The notes under the pieces are model-generated. The model worked only from the letters and a program-made list of their open reading frames with translations. It was not told the DNA's origin and did not search any database. The position numbers and the translations under genes are program-made. Of a stretch of DNA of 64,000 nt, positions 7,112 through 14,437 are shown piece after piece. The DNA is from Brevibacillus fulvus (GTDB lineage Bacteria > Bacillota > Bacilli > Brevibacillales > Brevibacillaceae), in contig NZ_JAFBEB010000006.1 in the NCBI RefSeq assembly GCF_016908525.1, forward strand, positions 1 through 64,000, given 5' to 3'. Numbering within the stretch: the stretch's first letter is position 1; every line of letters starts with the position of its first letter.

Positions 7112-7639
7112 TTATGGCAAAGCGATCAATTCCTGCAACTCTTTTTCAAACGTCTGCGGGTCAATCATGCCGATAATCCGTTGATGGATTTTCCCCTGGC
7201 GATCAATCAGAAAAGTGGTCGGATAAGCTCGCACCTGGTACAGCTTGGCCACCTCCCCTTGCTCGTCCAACGGGATGGGAAACGGCAGCTTGAACTGCTC
7301 GACAAATTTTTTGGCATCGGCCAAATGATCGTCACTGGTTACATTGATCGCATAAAAATCGAGGTCTTGTTTATGCTGCAGGTACAACTCCCGCAAATGC
7401 GGAGCCTCCCCTTGGCATGGACCGCACCAGGAAGCCCAAAAATTAAGCACCAGCGGCTTATCCCGCGGTCCTGCCAGTTGGTAGGTATTTTGGTCCAATC
7501 CGGTCAAGGCAAACTCGGGTGCCCTGTTGCCGATCTCCAGAACTGCGCTCTGACGGCTGAACACGTCTAATACCTCAGGTCTGTACATCGTCAAGCAAGT
7601 CAGTCCAACTACAAACAGCAGCAGAAACAGTTTTTTCAT
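7112..7639 (-). CDS. Membrane-anchored thioredoxin-like protein (ResA/TlpA type)
   Basis: A 175-residue extracytoplasmic thiol-disulfide oxidoreductase. One N-terminal membrane anchor (about residues 3-18) is followed by an AhpC/TSA-Redoxin domain with the motif WASWCGPC (Cys72, Cys75). ResA proteins usually have CEPC; CGPC is closer to TlpA/StoA types. Such proteins reduce disulfides outside the membrane, for instance in apocytochrome c or spore envelope proteins, with electrons passed by CcdA. The ATG at 7639 follows GAGGTG; a longer in-frame start lacks the anchor context. It is 13 bases behind ccdA, so the pair is an operon. Confidence 0.92.
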   Translation of the reverse strand: MKKLFLLLFVVGLTCLTMYRPEVLDVFSRQSAVLEIGNRAPEFALTGLDQNTYQLAGPRDKPLVLNFWASWCGPCQGEAPHLRELYLQHKQDLDFYAINVTSDDHLADAKKFVEQFKLPFPIPLDEQGEVAKLYQVRAYPTTFLIDRQGKIHQRIIGMIDPQTFEKELQELIALP

Positions 7640-7652
7640 GCCTTCACCTCGT

Positions 7653-8363
7653 TCAGAATCCCGTGAATCCTCCATAAAGGCGAATTAACACACGGGTGAT
7701 GTCAGTAAATTTGTCGGTATAAAGCAAAATTCCGAACAGGATCATAATCCCTCCGCCGACTTTCATCAAGTGGTCGGAGTATTTGACAATCGCGCTCACC
7801 TTGCTGATAAAAAACGTCATCAGAAAAAATGGAACGGCAAAACCGACAGTATAAGCCAGTGTATAGGAAAGCGCCCGCGTAGGGTCAGTCACCCCGAGCA
7901 CGATAATCCCTGACAAAATCGGTCCTACGCAAGGAGTCCAGCCGGCGGCGTAAGTAATTCCAACCAAAATGGAACCGGTATAGCCGATCGGGCGAGATTT
8001 AAAATCGACTTTCCAGGTCCGCATCATCCACTCCATTTTGAACACGCCAACCATGATCAGACCGACTACTACCAATAGTATGCCCCCCAGTTGGCGAATC
8101 AAATCTTGATGGGCGTGAAACAGACTGCCCAGCCAGGAAGTTGAGATCCCGAGAGCGAAAAACACGATGGAAAAACCGATGATAAAAAATAAGGTATGTA
8201 AAAGGGCATGTTTACGAAAAACGGTTTTTCCCTTTCTTACCTCATCGATCGTCACCCCGGTAATATACGACAGAAAGGATGGATAAAGCGGTAAACAGCA
8301 AGGCGAAATAAATGAAAGAAATCCGGCGCCGAACGCCAGAAAAAGTGTAATGTTTGTCTCCAT
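7653..8363 (-). CDS. ccdA: Cytochrome c biogenesis-type thiol transporter CcdA
   Basis: A 236-residue integral membrane protein that carries reducing equivalents from cytoplasmic thioredoxin to extracytoplasmic partners. It has about six hydrophobic segments and the two conserved cysteine motifs, SPCCLPLYPS near residue 20 and GWTPCVGP in the middle. The ATG at 8363 has GGAGG 5 bases upstream. The gene directly after it encodes a membrane-anchored thioredoxin-like protein, its likely partner. Role in cytochrome c maturation against sporulation cannot be separated here, because no cytochrome or ResBC gene is present. Confidence 0.93.
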   Translation of the reverse strand: METNITLFLAFGAGFLSFISPCCLPLYPSFLSYITGVTIDEVRKGKTVFRKHALLHTLFFIIGFSIVFFALGISTSWLGSLFHAHQDLIRQLGGILLVVVGLIMVGVFKMEWMMRTWKVDFKSRPIGYTGSILVGITYAAGWTPCVGPILSGIIVLGVTDPTRALSYTLAYTVGFAVPFFLMTFFISKVSAIVKYSDHLMKVGGGIMILFGILLYTDKFTDITRVLIRLYGGFTGF

Positions 8364-8498
8364 GGCAACCTCCAACAACCAATGTAACACACTTCCCTAT
8401 TGTAACGGAAGTGCCACGCCCCTGAAAGAGTTGCCCCGAGCTGGAAGGTCAAAACGAGCAAAAGTTCATGGGACTGTCATAGTTGCAATATTTTTGTT

Positions 8499-8518
8499 AA
8501 CATAATAATCATTATGTT
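8499..8518. promoter_or_regulatory. Fur/PerR/Zur-family box-like palindrome
   Basis: The palindrome AACATAATAATCATTATGTT contains the core ATAATnATTAT shared by Fur-family operators. The centred 15-mer matches the PerR consensus TTATAATnATTATAA at 11 of 14 fixed positions. It lies between the divergent ccdA and Gfo/Idh/MocA genes and could act on either. Which regulator, if any, binds is not decidable here. Confidence 0.45.
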
Positions 8519-8622
8519 CCCTTTTGGCAAACTCTGACCGATGCTTTCCCGGCGGTTTCTCCTATTTCTCATCCCGGCAAAAGGTAGTATGATCGAAGTA
8601 GTCGTACATAAGGAGGCAAAGT

Positions 8623-9612
8623 ATGGTCAGATTTGGTGTGATCGGAACCAATTTCATCACCGAACGATTTATCCAGGCGGCCAGTCTGGTGGAAGATTTT
8701 GCGTTAACGGCTGTCTACTCGCGAACGGCCCAACGAGCTCGTCAGTTTGCCGAACCATATGGCGTCACCCATTTGTTCACCGATCTTGAGCAAATGGCCA
8801 AGTCCGACGCGATCGACGCCGTTTATATCGCCAGCCCCAATTCGCTGCATGCCGAGCAGGCAATCCTGTTCATGGAACATGGCAAGCATGTATTGTGTGA
8901 AAAACCGATTGCTTCCCATGCGGGCGAGTTGGAAAAAATGATCGCCACCTCCCGCGCCAAGCGAGTCGCGCTGATGGAAGCGATGAAATCGACAATGCTG
9001 CCCAGCTTTCAGGCGATTGTGGAGCATTTGCCGAAAATCGGCCCGATTCGCCGTTTTCTTTCTACCTTTTGTCAATATTCCTCCCGATACGATGCACTAA
9101 AAGCCGGAACGGTGTTAAATGCTTTTAACCCGGAATTGTCCAACGGTTCGCTGATGGACATTGGCGTCTATTGCATCTATCCATCGATCGTCCTGTTTGG
9201 CGAACCATTATCCGTCAAGGCAAACGCGCTGATGTTGCCATCGGGCGTCGATGGGCAAGGCAGCCTTTTGCTGAAGTACGAGGAGATGGAAACGGTTATT
9301 CAGCACTCAAAGATTACCGATTCCGCCCTTCCTTCCGAAATTCAGGGTGAACAGGGCAGCATCGTCATTGACAAAATTCACCGGCCGCAGCACGTGGAGA
9401 TCCGTTATCGCGACGGGCGGACGGAAGACATTTCCCGTCCGCAAGCAAGTCAAGAAATGATGTATGAAGTCAGGGAATTCATCCAGTTGATCAAAACCGG
9501 CCAACTTCAGTCTTCGACCAATTCCCATGAGCGTTCCTTGGCCACCATGCGCGTCATGGACGAAGCGCGCAAACAGATCGGTCTCACCTTCCCTGCAGAT
9601 TCGATCAACTAA
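8623..9612 (+). CDS. Gfo/Idh/MocA-family NAD(P)-dependent oxidoreductase
   Basis: A 329-residue sugar-dehydrogenase-like protein. The N-terminal Rossmann domain starts with GVIGTNFI, and the family signature EKPIA (around residue 93) carries the conserved Lys. The C-terminal alpha/beta domain contains the MDIGVYCIYP block typical of the family. AAGGAGG lies 8 bases before the ATG. Members oxidise sugars, polyols or cyclitols; the substrate cannot be assigned. It stands alone, 260 bases from the divergent ccdA gene, with the Fur-like palindrome between them. Confidence 0.9.
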   Translation: MVRFGVIGTNFITERFIQAASLVEDFALTAVYSRTAQRARQFAEPYGVTHLFTDLEQMAKSDAIDAVYIASPNSLHAEQAILFMEHGKHVLCEKPIASHAGELEKMIATSRAKRVALMEAMKSTMLPSFQAIVEHLPKIGPIRRFLSTFCQYSSRYDALKAGTVLNAFNPELSNGSLMDIGVYCIYPSIVLFGEPLSVKANALMLPSGVDGQGSLLLKYEEMETVIQHSKITDSALPSEIQGEQGSIVIDKIHRPQHVEIRYRDGRTEDISRPQASQEMMYEVREFIQLIKTGQLQSSTNSHERSLATMRVMDEARKQIGLTFPADSIN

Positions 9613-9691
9613 AAAGGTGGCTGCGGTTCGAGTCAATGTTTCTTGTCGTAAACAGCTTCCGCCAACAGCTTGTAGGACCGCAGCCTTTTTT
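9611..9691. terminator. possible shared terminator with a long loop
   Basis: GGCTGCGGT (9619-9627) and ACCGCAGCC (9677-9685) form a 9-bp stem with A-runs outside the left arm and T-runs outside the right arm. The loop of about 49 bases contains the last codons of the convergent flavin-oxidoreductase gene. It may end both convergent transcripts. Confidence 0.55.
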
Positions 9692-10571
9692 CATAGTCGG
9701 GCAGCATCGATACGATCATAAACTCATCGACCCCCATGTCGGCTTCGTATTGCTGCAGCTTCTCTTTCACTTGCTGCGGCGTCCCCACGATCGTTTTTTG
9801 TCGCTCTTGCGGCCCATTTACCGCTCCGCCGCTGACAGCCGCCCCCCAGCTCCTTGCATGTTCCGCGAGCGAGCGTGCTTCCGCTTCCGTCTCCGCACAG
9901 ATCACGCTGACCGCGATGATCGCTTTTGGCTGCTGGTTTAAAACGGATGGCTTGTATTGGCTGCGATAGGATTGGACAATCTCTTTGCCGTCGTCGTCAC
10001 TCATGAACTGGCCAAAGACATACCCCGCTCCTTGTTCTGCGGCATACTGCGCACTTTTGACATGGGTACCCAGCAACCATAACTGCGGCGCAACAGGGGG
10101 AAGCGGACGTGCCCTCACCTCTTCCCCTTCCACGGCAAACCGATTGGCGAGCAAAAGAGACAAATCCCTCACCAGTTCAGGCATTCGTCTGACTTGTGCC
10201 AGATAAGAATCGCTCAACGCCATAGAAACATGAGCCGATCCCCCGGGAGCACGACCGATTCCAAGGTCGATCCGTCCGGGAAACAATGCAGCCAACATAT
10301 GAAAAGCTTCCGCCACTTTGATCGGTTTGTAATAGGGCAGCAGGACAGCGCCCGAACCGAGCCGGATGCTGTTTGTGTGGGCGCCAATATAGGCCAGCAA
10401 CACTTCGGGAGAAGCTGAAGCCACATGAACCATGTCGTGGTGTTCCGCCACCCAATACCGGATATAGCCGGATCGTTCGGCGGTTTGCGCCAGTATAAGC
10501 GACTGCTGCAATGCCTGTTGCGGTGTTGTTCCGGGAAAAACAGGCGCAAGATCAAGCACACTTACTTGCAT
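9633..10571 (-). CDS. LLM-class flavin-dependent oxidoreductase (luciferase-like)
   Basis: A 312-residue bacterial-luciferase-fold TIM barrel of the group 1 type (MsrM-like subfamily) found widely in Bacilli. Family features are RYWVAEHHDM near residue 38, LGSGAVLLPYYKPIKVAE, and FPGRIDLGIGRAPG. These enzymes use reduced FMN or F420 to oxidise or cleave organic substrates; the real substrate is unknown. AGGATGG precedes the ATG. It is monocistronic, convergent with the Gfo/Idh/MocA gene, and its stop lies inside their shared hairpin. Confidence 0.9.
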   Translation of the reverse strand: MQVSVLDLAPVFPGTTPQQALQQSLILAQTAERSGYIRYWVAEHHDMVHVASASPEVLLAYIGAHTNSIRLGSGAVLLPYYKPIKVAEAFHMLAALFPGRIDLGIGRAPGGSAHVSMALSDSYLAQVRRMPELVRDLSLLLANRFAVEGEEVRARPLPPVAPQLWLLGTHVKSAQYAAEQGAGYVFGQFMSDDDGKEIVQSYRSQYKPSVLNQQPKAIIAVSVICAETEAEARSLAEHARSWGAAVSGGAVNGPQERQKTIVGTPQQVKEKLQQYEADMGVDEFMIVSMLPDYEKRLRSYKLLAEAVYDKKH

Positions 10572-10633
10572 ATCGTGGTACCATCCTATCGTCGTATTTG
10601 TCTAGCTCCATGGCATTGGGTGAATCGTCCCTC

Positions 10634-11590
10634 TTAAACTTTCAATTCCATATGATTGATTTGCGAGTTTTCAATTTGGATCGTCGTATGCAGAATGCGA
10701 AACTCCTTCTCGCTGATCCGGATCGCTTCTTGCAAAATCGCAAAGCAGTCGCTCTGATCATCGACGAGCAGATGGCAACTGAGCGAATCCATACCGGATG
10801 TGATCGTCCAGATGTGTAAATCGTGAACGTCTTTAACACCTTCGATACTTTGCAACGCCTGTTTGACTTCAGCTTGGCTGATCGACACCGGCGTTCCTTC
10901 CATTAAGATGTGAACCGTGTTTTTCATTACCTCCCAAGCTCCTTTTAGTATTAACAGGGCGACGAGAACGCTGATGATCGGATCGGCAATGTACCAGTCA
11001 AACAACCACATCACCAAGCCGGCCAGGATCGCGCCGACAGATCCCAAAGCATCCCCGATAATGTGAAGGTAGGCGCTGCGCAGGTTGAGATTCGATTGGA
11101 CATCTCCTTTTCGGATCAGCGACCACGCACTGAGAAGGTTGGCCAGCAAACCTACCGCGGCAATCGCCATCATCGAGCCGCTGGAAACCGTTGGGGGAGC
11201 AAAAAACCGGTGGCAGGCTTCCCAGATGATAAACCAGGCCACGATGAACAAAGTGACACCGTTCAACAGGGCTGCCAAGATCTCAAAACGGTAAAAACCG
11301 TACGTTTTATTCGGGGAGGGCGGCTTCATGGCGAAATGGATGGCGATCAAGCTAAGCACCAATGAACCCGTGTCGCTTAACATGTGGCCTGAATCGGACA
11401 GCAATGCCAAGCTGTCGGTCAACAAACCGCCAAAAAACTCCAGGATCATAATTCCGGCAGTAATGCTCAAGGCGATGATTAAGCCTTTCTTGTTCCCCTC
11501 GACACTGTGATGATGGTGATGATGATGATGATGACAGTGACCATGATGGTCGTGATCATGTTTATGTGAATGTCCATGATGATGAAGCAA
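10634..11590 (-). CDS. czcD: Cation diffusion facilitator, zinc/cobalt efflux (CzcD type)
   Basis: A 318-residue inner-membrane proton antiporter that exports Zn2+ or similar ions. About six membrane segments follow an extremely His-rich N-terminus (nearly 20 His within the first 29 residues). The transport-site motifs HxxxD (SGHMLSD) and HIIGDALGS are present, followed by a cytoplasmic metal-binding domain. A TTG start at 11590 is used, 7 bases after GGGGGG. The gene lies 11 bases after an ArsR-family metal sensor whose operator covers the promoter, so it is expected to be induced by excess metal. Confidence 0.93.
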   Translation of the reverse strand: MLHHHGHSHKHDHDHHGHCHHHHHHHHHSVEGNKKGLIIALSITAGIMILEFFGGLLTDSLALLSDSGHMLSDTGSLVLSLIAIHFAMKPPSPNKTYGFYRFEILAALLNGVTLFIVAWFIIWEACHRFFAPPTVSSGSMMAIAAVGLLANLLSAWSLIRKGDVQSNLNLRSAYLHIIGDALGSVGAILAGLVMWLFDWYIADPIISVLVALLILKGAWEVMKNTVHILMEGTPVSISQAEVKQALQSIEGVKDVHDLHIWTITSGMDSLSCHLLVDDQSDCFAILQEAIRISEKEFRILHTTIQIENSQINHMELKV

Positions 11591-11601
11591 AAAAATCCCC
11601 C

Positions 11602-11910
11602 CTAATCATGTTCAGCATGGTGGATCGCCTGATGCAATAAAGAAATGACGTGGCTGTCATTACAGGAATAGATGATGACCACGCCTTCTCTCCGATATTT
11701 CACCAGCCTGATCGTTCGCAAAAAACTCAATTGGTGGGAAACAGCCGATTGGGATATCCCCAGCACTTCCGCCAGATGGTTCACTGAACATTCCTGTTGG
11801 GACAAAAGATGCAATATTTTGATTCGCGTAGGGTCAGAGAGCGCTTTGAAAATTTGGGAAACCGCTTCGATTGTTTCGTCAGGCAGCAGTTCTTGCTTGT
11901 TTCGGTACAT
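11602..11910 (-). CDS. czrA: ArsR/SmtB-family metal-sensing repressor (CzrA type)
   Basis: A 102-residue winged-helix repressor that releases DNA when it binds metal. The HTH is in [20 protein letters not shown]. The C-terminal helix carries the exact alpha-5 zinc-site pattern D-x-H-x10-H-x2-H (DSHVIS...HHAEH), as in CzrA and SmtB. The CadC-type cysteine pair is absent, so Zn2+ or Co2+ is more likely than Cd2+/Pb2+. The ATG at 11910 follows AAGGAG by 9 bases; an upstream in-frame Met lies inside the operator. It is first in an operon with the CDF exporter. Confidence 0.92.
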   Translation of the reverse strand: MYRNKQELLPDETIEAVSQIFKALSDPTRIKILHLLSQQECSVNHLAEVLGISQSAVSHQLSFLRTIRLVKYRREGVVIIYSCNDSHVISLLHQAIHHAEHD

Positions 11911-11925
11911 AAGACACTTCTCCTT

Positions 11926-11949
11926 ATATATGAACATATGCTCATATAT
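11926..11949. promoter_or_regulatory. ArsR-family operator upstream of czrA
   Basis: A 24-base palindrome with one mismatched pair has half-sites ATATATGAACAT and ATGCTCATATAT. It sits directly downstream of the -10 and just before the ribosome binding site of czrA, as expected for autorepression by a CzrA/SmtB-type protein. Confidence 0.85.
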
Positions 11950-11979
11950 AAAATAGATCGGGTATTACTGTTTTGTCAA
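11950..11979 (-). promoter_or_regulatory. sigma-A promoter of czrA-czcD
   Basis: On the minus strand TTGACA (11974-11979) and TATTTT (11950-11955) are separated by 18 bases. The metal-repressor operator follows immediately. Confidence 0.78.
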
Positions 11980-12263
11980 TGGATTCCAACGCAAAATAAA
12001 ATCTCTTTGCAAAACATGTTGGCTGCAAACATACACGTCCCACAAAGAGTATTTGGACAAAACGGCGATTCGGTTTCGCAATTGGTTTAAAGTTAGATTT
12101 TCCCAGTCGCCCGCTTTCTCATGCAAGCCAACACATTGCCCTTGAGACGTACGAACCGCCTTTGTTGGAAGGCGGTTCAGACTGAAGGCAAATTGACTTT
12201 GTTGTAGATAAGCTTTTTGCTTCGACTCCGTTCTTCGCCCTTCTGGGAAGGGAAAACTGACTG
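11980..12263. other. gene-free stretch of about 280 bases
   Basis: A reading frame of up to 110 codons exists on the minus strand, but it has no ribosome binding site and no recognisable family, and it overlaps the phosphatase gene. I see one short inverted repeat (GAACCGCCTT / AAGGCGGTTC near 12147-12169) without a T-run. No gene can be supported. Confidence 0.5.
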
Positions 12264-12740
12264 CTACGGTTTTGCGGTAAACCCGTGATCTTGGCAAATT
12301 TTCTGCAGCAACCCGCGACAGCCCTGCTCGATCAATTGATAAACATGTTCAAATCTGCCTGTATAATAAGGATCTTCCACTTCCCGTTCGTCCAGCTCAG
12401 GGGCAAAATCAAGCAACTTGCAGATGTGGTTCGCTTCAGGCGCGAGCTTTTTTAAACCGGCCAAGTTTTGATCATCCATGCACAAAATATAAGTAAATGT
12501 CTCAAAATCGCCCCGCTCAATCTGCCTTGCCCGCAAATCGTCATGCCGGATTCCCCGATCCCGTAAAACCTTCTTTGTTCCATGATGAGGCGGTTCGCCG
12601 GCATGCCAATCGCCCAATCCTGCTGAATCGACGCGAATTTGCTCAGACAGGCCCGCCGCTTGCACCATTTGCCGGAAGACCGCTTCAGCCATCGGGGAAC
12701 GGCAAATATTCCCCAGACATACAAACAATACTTGCACCAT
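12264..12740 (-). CDS. Low-molecular-weight protein-tyrosine phosphatase
   Basis: A 158-residue cytoplasmic phosphatase of the arsenate-reductase/LMW-PTP fold. The P-loop CLGNICRS at residues 8-15 carries the nucleophile Cys8 and Arg14, and the general acid is the Asp in VEDPYYTG. The family dephosphorylates phosphotyrosine and, in some members such as YwlE, phosphoarginine. YwlE-type proteins have Thr in the loop (CTGNTCRS), while this one has Ile (GNICRS), which favours tyrosine phosphatase activity. The ATG at 12740 is preceded by AAGGA. Confidence 0.92.
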   Translation of the reverse strand: MVQVLFVCLGNICRSPMAEAVFRQMVQAAGLSEQIRVDSAGLGDWHAGEPPHHGTKKVLRDRGIRHDDLRARQIERGDFETFTYILCMDDQNLAGLKKLAPEANHICKLLDFAPELDEREVEDPYYTGRFEHVYQLIEQGCRGLLQKICQDHGFTAKP

Positions 12741-12849
12741 ACCTTTTCCTTTCTTTCCCTCTAGGCAATGGGAAGACAAAATGTTATTATTAAGAACTTG
12801 CTACTCTAACAATAGCAAGAATCCATTAACAAGTATACGGGAGGGAGTT

Positions 12850-13032
12850 ATGGCAAAAACATCTTTGATTGTGAAAACAAAACGGCCGAAATTTAAAGTG
12901 CAGGAGTACACACGCTGTGAACGATGCGGTCGACCGCATTCGGTTTTGCGGAAGTTTAAACTTTGCCGTATTTGTTTCCGTGAACTTGCATATAAAGGGC
13001 AAATTCCCGGCGTGAAAAAGGCAAGCTGGTAA
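12850..13032 (+). CDS. rpsN: 30S ribosomal protein S14, zinc-binding type Z
   Basis: A 60-residue small-subunit protein that sits in the head of the 30S ribosome. The zinc ribbon is intact: Cys23-x2-Cys26 and Cys39-x2-Cys42. GGGAGG precedes the ATG. In Bacilli the zinc form normally sits in the S10-spc ribosomal operon between rplE and rpsH. Here it stands alone between a phosphatase gene and a DUF3231 gene, with its own terminator. It could be the only copy moved elsewhere or a second copy. No convincing Zur box was seen upstream. Confidence 0.95.
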   Translation: MAKTSLIVKTKRPKFKVQEYTRCERCGRPHSVLRKFKLCRICFRELAYKGQIPGVKKASW

Positions 13033-13110
13033 TGCACACCGTTCTGTAACGTTTACGGGAGCGGCGCACGCGCTATCCCGTTGCCATATAAAAACGCCGC
13101 TTCAGGCGGT

Positions 13111-13143
13111 CAAGGTTGTCGAGAAATCGGCAACCTTTTTATT
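13111..13143 (+). terminator. terminator after rpsN
   Basis: AAGGTTGTCG and CGGCAACCTT form a stem with one mismatch, followed by TTTTATTTT. A very similar hairpin follows the next gene at 13806. Confidence 0.88.
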
Positions 13144-13257
13144 TTGCCCCCCACTCGTACAGACCGTTAAAAAATTCCAAAGTAAAATCGCCGCAAGTTG
13201 CAAATGCTGAAGAAAGTAAGGAGCGATTATGTAAATCTGCCTAACCTGGAGGGATCA

Positions 13258-13779
13258 ATGATGGGTATTTTAAGCGGTAACCCCAAAGACGAGCCGTTGC
13301 ATTACGGCGAAGTATTCGGAATGTGGACCTATCTCTTTACGGCCAAAGCGATGATGGCCAACTGCCAAACTTTCCTCAATCATGCCGGAGACAAAGATTT
13401 GAAGGCATTGCTGGAAGACATGATCCAAACGCAAAAAAAAGAAATCGCACAAGTCGAAGAGCTGCTGAAAGCAAACGGTGTTGCTCTGCCGCCTACCCCT
13501 CCGGACCGACCGAAAGCCGCCTTGGAGAACATTCCGGTTGGCGCCCGCTTTAATGATAATGAAATTGCAACAGCACTCGGTTCGGAGTTGGCCGCTGGTC
13601 TGGTTGCTTGCAGTCAAATTATTGGACAATCTGTGCGCGAAGATGTTCCTGCCATGTTTATGGACTTCCATACCAATAAAGCTCAATTTGGGTTGCGCAC
13701 TCTGCGTCTGACAAAAGAAAAAGGCTGGTTAATCCCTCCGCCTTTGCATCTGAAGGCACCAGAACTGGCCCCTGTTTAA
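13258..13779 (+). CDS. DUF3231-family protein (ferritin-like, sporulation-associated lineage)
   Basis: A protein of about 173 residues of the DUF3231 family, which occurs almost only in spore-forming Bacilli. The C-terminal block (VREDVPAMFMDFHTNKAQFG, then KEKGWLIPPPLH) is characteristic. Many relatives are twice this length with the unit repeated; this one has a single unit. The predicted fold is a helical bundle with His and Glu, possibly metal-binding. GGAGG lies 5 or 8 bases before two adjacent ATG codons (13258, 13261). A longer in-frame start at 13198 has no ribosome binding site. Its function is unknown. Confidence 0.85.
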   Translation: MMGILSGNPKDEPLHYGEVFGMWTYLFTAKAMMANCQTFLNHAGDKDLKALLEDMIQTQKKEIAQVEELLKANGVALPPTPPDRPKAALENIPVGARFNDNEIATALGSELAAGLVACSQIIGQSVREDVPAMFMDFHTNKAQFGLRTLRLTKEKGWLIPPPLHLKAPELAPV

Positions 13780-13805
13780 GTAAGTTGCGTTCCCGCTTCG
13801 TGGTC

Positions 13806-13836
13806 AGGTTGTCGAAATGGTCGGCAACCTTTTTTT
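13806..13836 (+). terminator. terminator after the DUF3231 gene
   Basis: AGGTTGTCGA and TCGGCAACCT form a stem followed by seven T. It is strikingly like the hairpin at 13111-13143. Confidence 0.9.
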
Positions 13837-13919
13837 ATGGTCTCACCCATGTCATCTGGTCTACTCGAACACGAAGCTGGGGAGACTAAACGGTAGTGAG
13901 ACGAAGGGAGCGAATTGCG

Positions 13920-14345
13920 GTGAAGCGAATTTTTATGGGCGCGTTTTTGTTTGGCGTCGGCTTGATCGGCATGCTGGACGGTATCGTTTTCCATCAGCTG
14001 CTGCAATGGCACAGCGTCTATATGCCAACCGATCGTTTTCATCAAATCGTCAGCGATGGCCTGTTTCATCTGTTGGTTACCGGAATTATTTTTATTTCCG
14101 GGCTGTTTTTGTGGAAAGGCGATCACCATGTTCATGGCGGTATTTTTTGGGGCGGATTGCTGTTAGGAGGAGGCAGTTTTAATTTGTTGGAGGGAATTAT
14201 CGATCATCATCTGCTGCAGATCCACCACGTCAAGCCTGGCCCCTATCAACTGCATTATGATCTGGCATATGATCTGGCAGCCCTGCTCTTCCTGCTGGCC
14301 GGCTGGCTATTGTATCGTCAAGGGCAAGCTGCGCAAAGCCGATAA
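13920..14345 (+). CDS. DUF2243-family membrane protein
   Basis: A 141-residue integral membrane protein with about four hydrophobic segments. Conserved His-rich patches lie between them: GIVFHQLLQWH in the first loop, KGDHHVHGG, and GIIDHHLLQIHHV. This pattern is typical of DUF2243, whose role is unknown, although the histidines suggest metal or heme binding. A GTG start at 13920 is preferred because AAGGGAG lies 9 bases upstream; an earlier in-frame GTG lacks one. It is monocistronic and convergent with the glycosyltransferase operon. Confidence 0.85.
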   Translation: MKRIFMGAFLFGVGLIGMLDGIVFHQLLQWHSVYMPTDRFHQIVSDGLFHLLVTGIIFISGLFLWKGDHHVHGGIFWGGLLLGGGSFNLLEGIIDHHLLQIHHVKPGPYQLHYDLAYDLAALLFLLAGWLLYRQGQAAQSR

Positions 14346-14359
14346 CCTAATTTGAAACG

Positions 14360-14406
14360 CAAGAAAGATGCGCCAGCTGGCTACCAGTTGACTAGCCGCC
14401 TGCGCA
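14360..14406 (-). terminator. terminator of the glycosyltransferase operon
   Basis: On the minus strand an interrupted stem (TGCGC with GCGCA, and GGCTA with TAGCC) is followed by TCTTTCTT. The T-run is imperfect. Confidence 0.5.
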
Positions 14407-14437
14407 CCTTTCCAACTACCAAAACCAGCTTCCATGC

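Noticed and set aside
11965-12297. Minus-strand open frame of 110 codons between czrA and the phosphatase gene
   Set aside because: It has no ribosome binding site, overlaps the 3' end of the phosphatase gene and belongs to no recognisable family. A degraded mobile-element fragment was considered, but nothing specific supports it.
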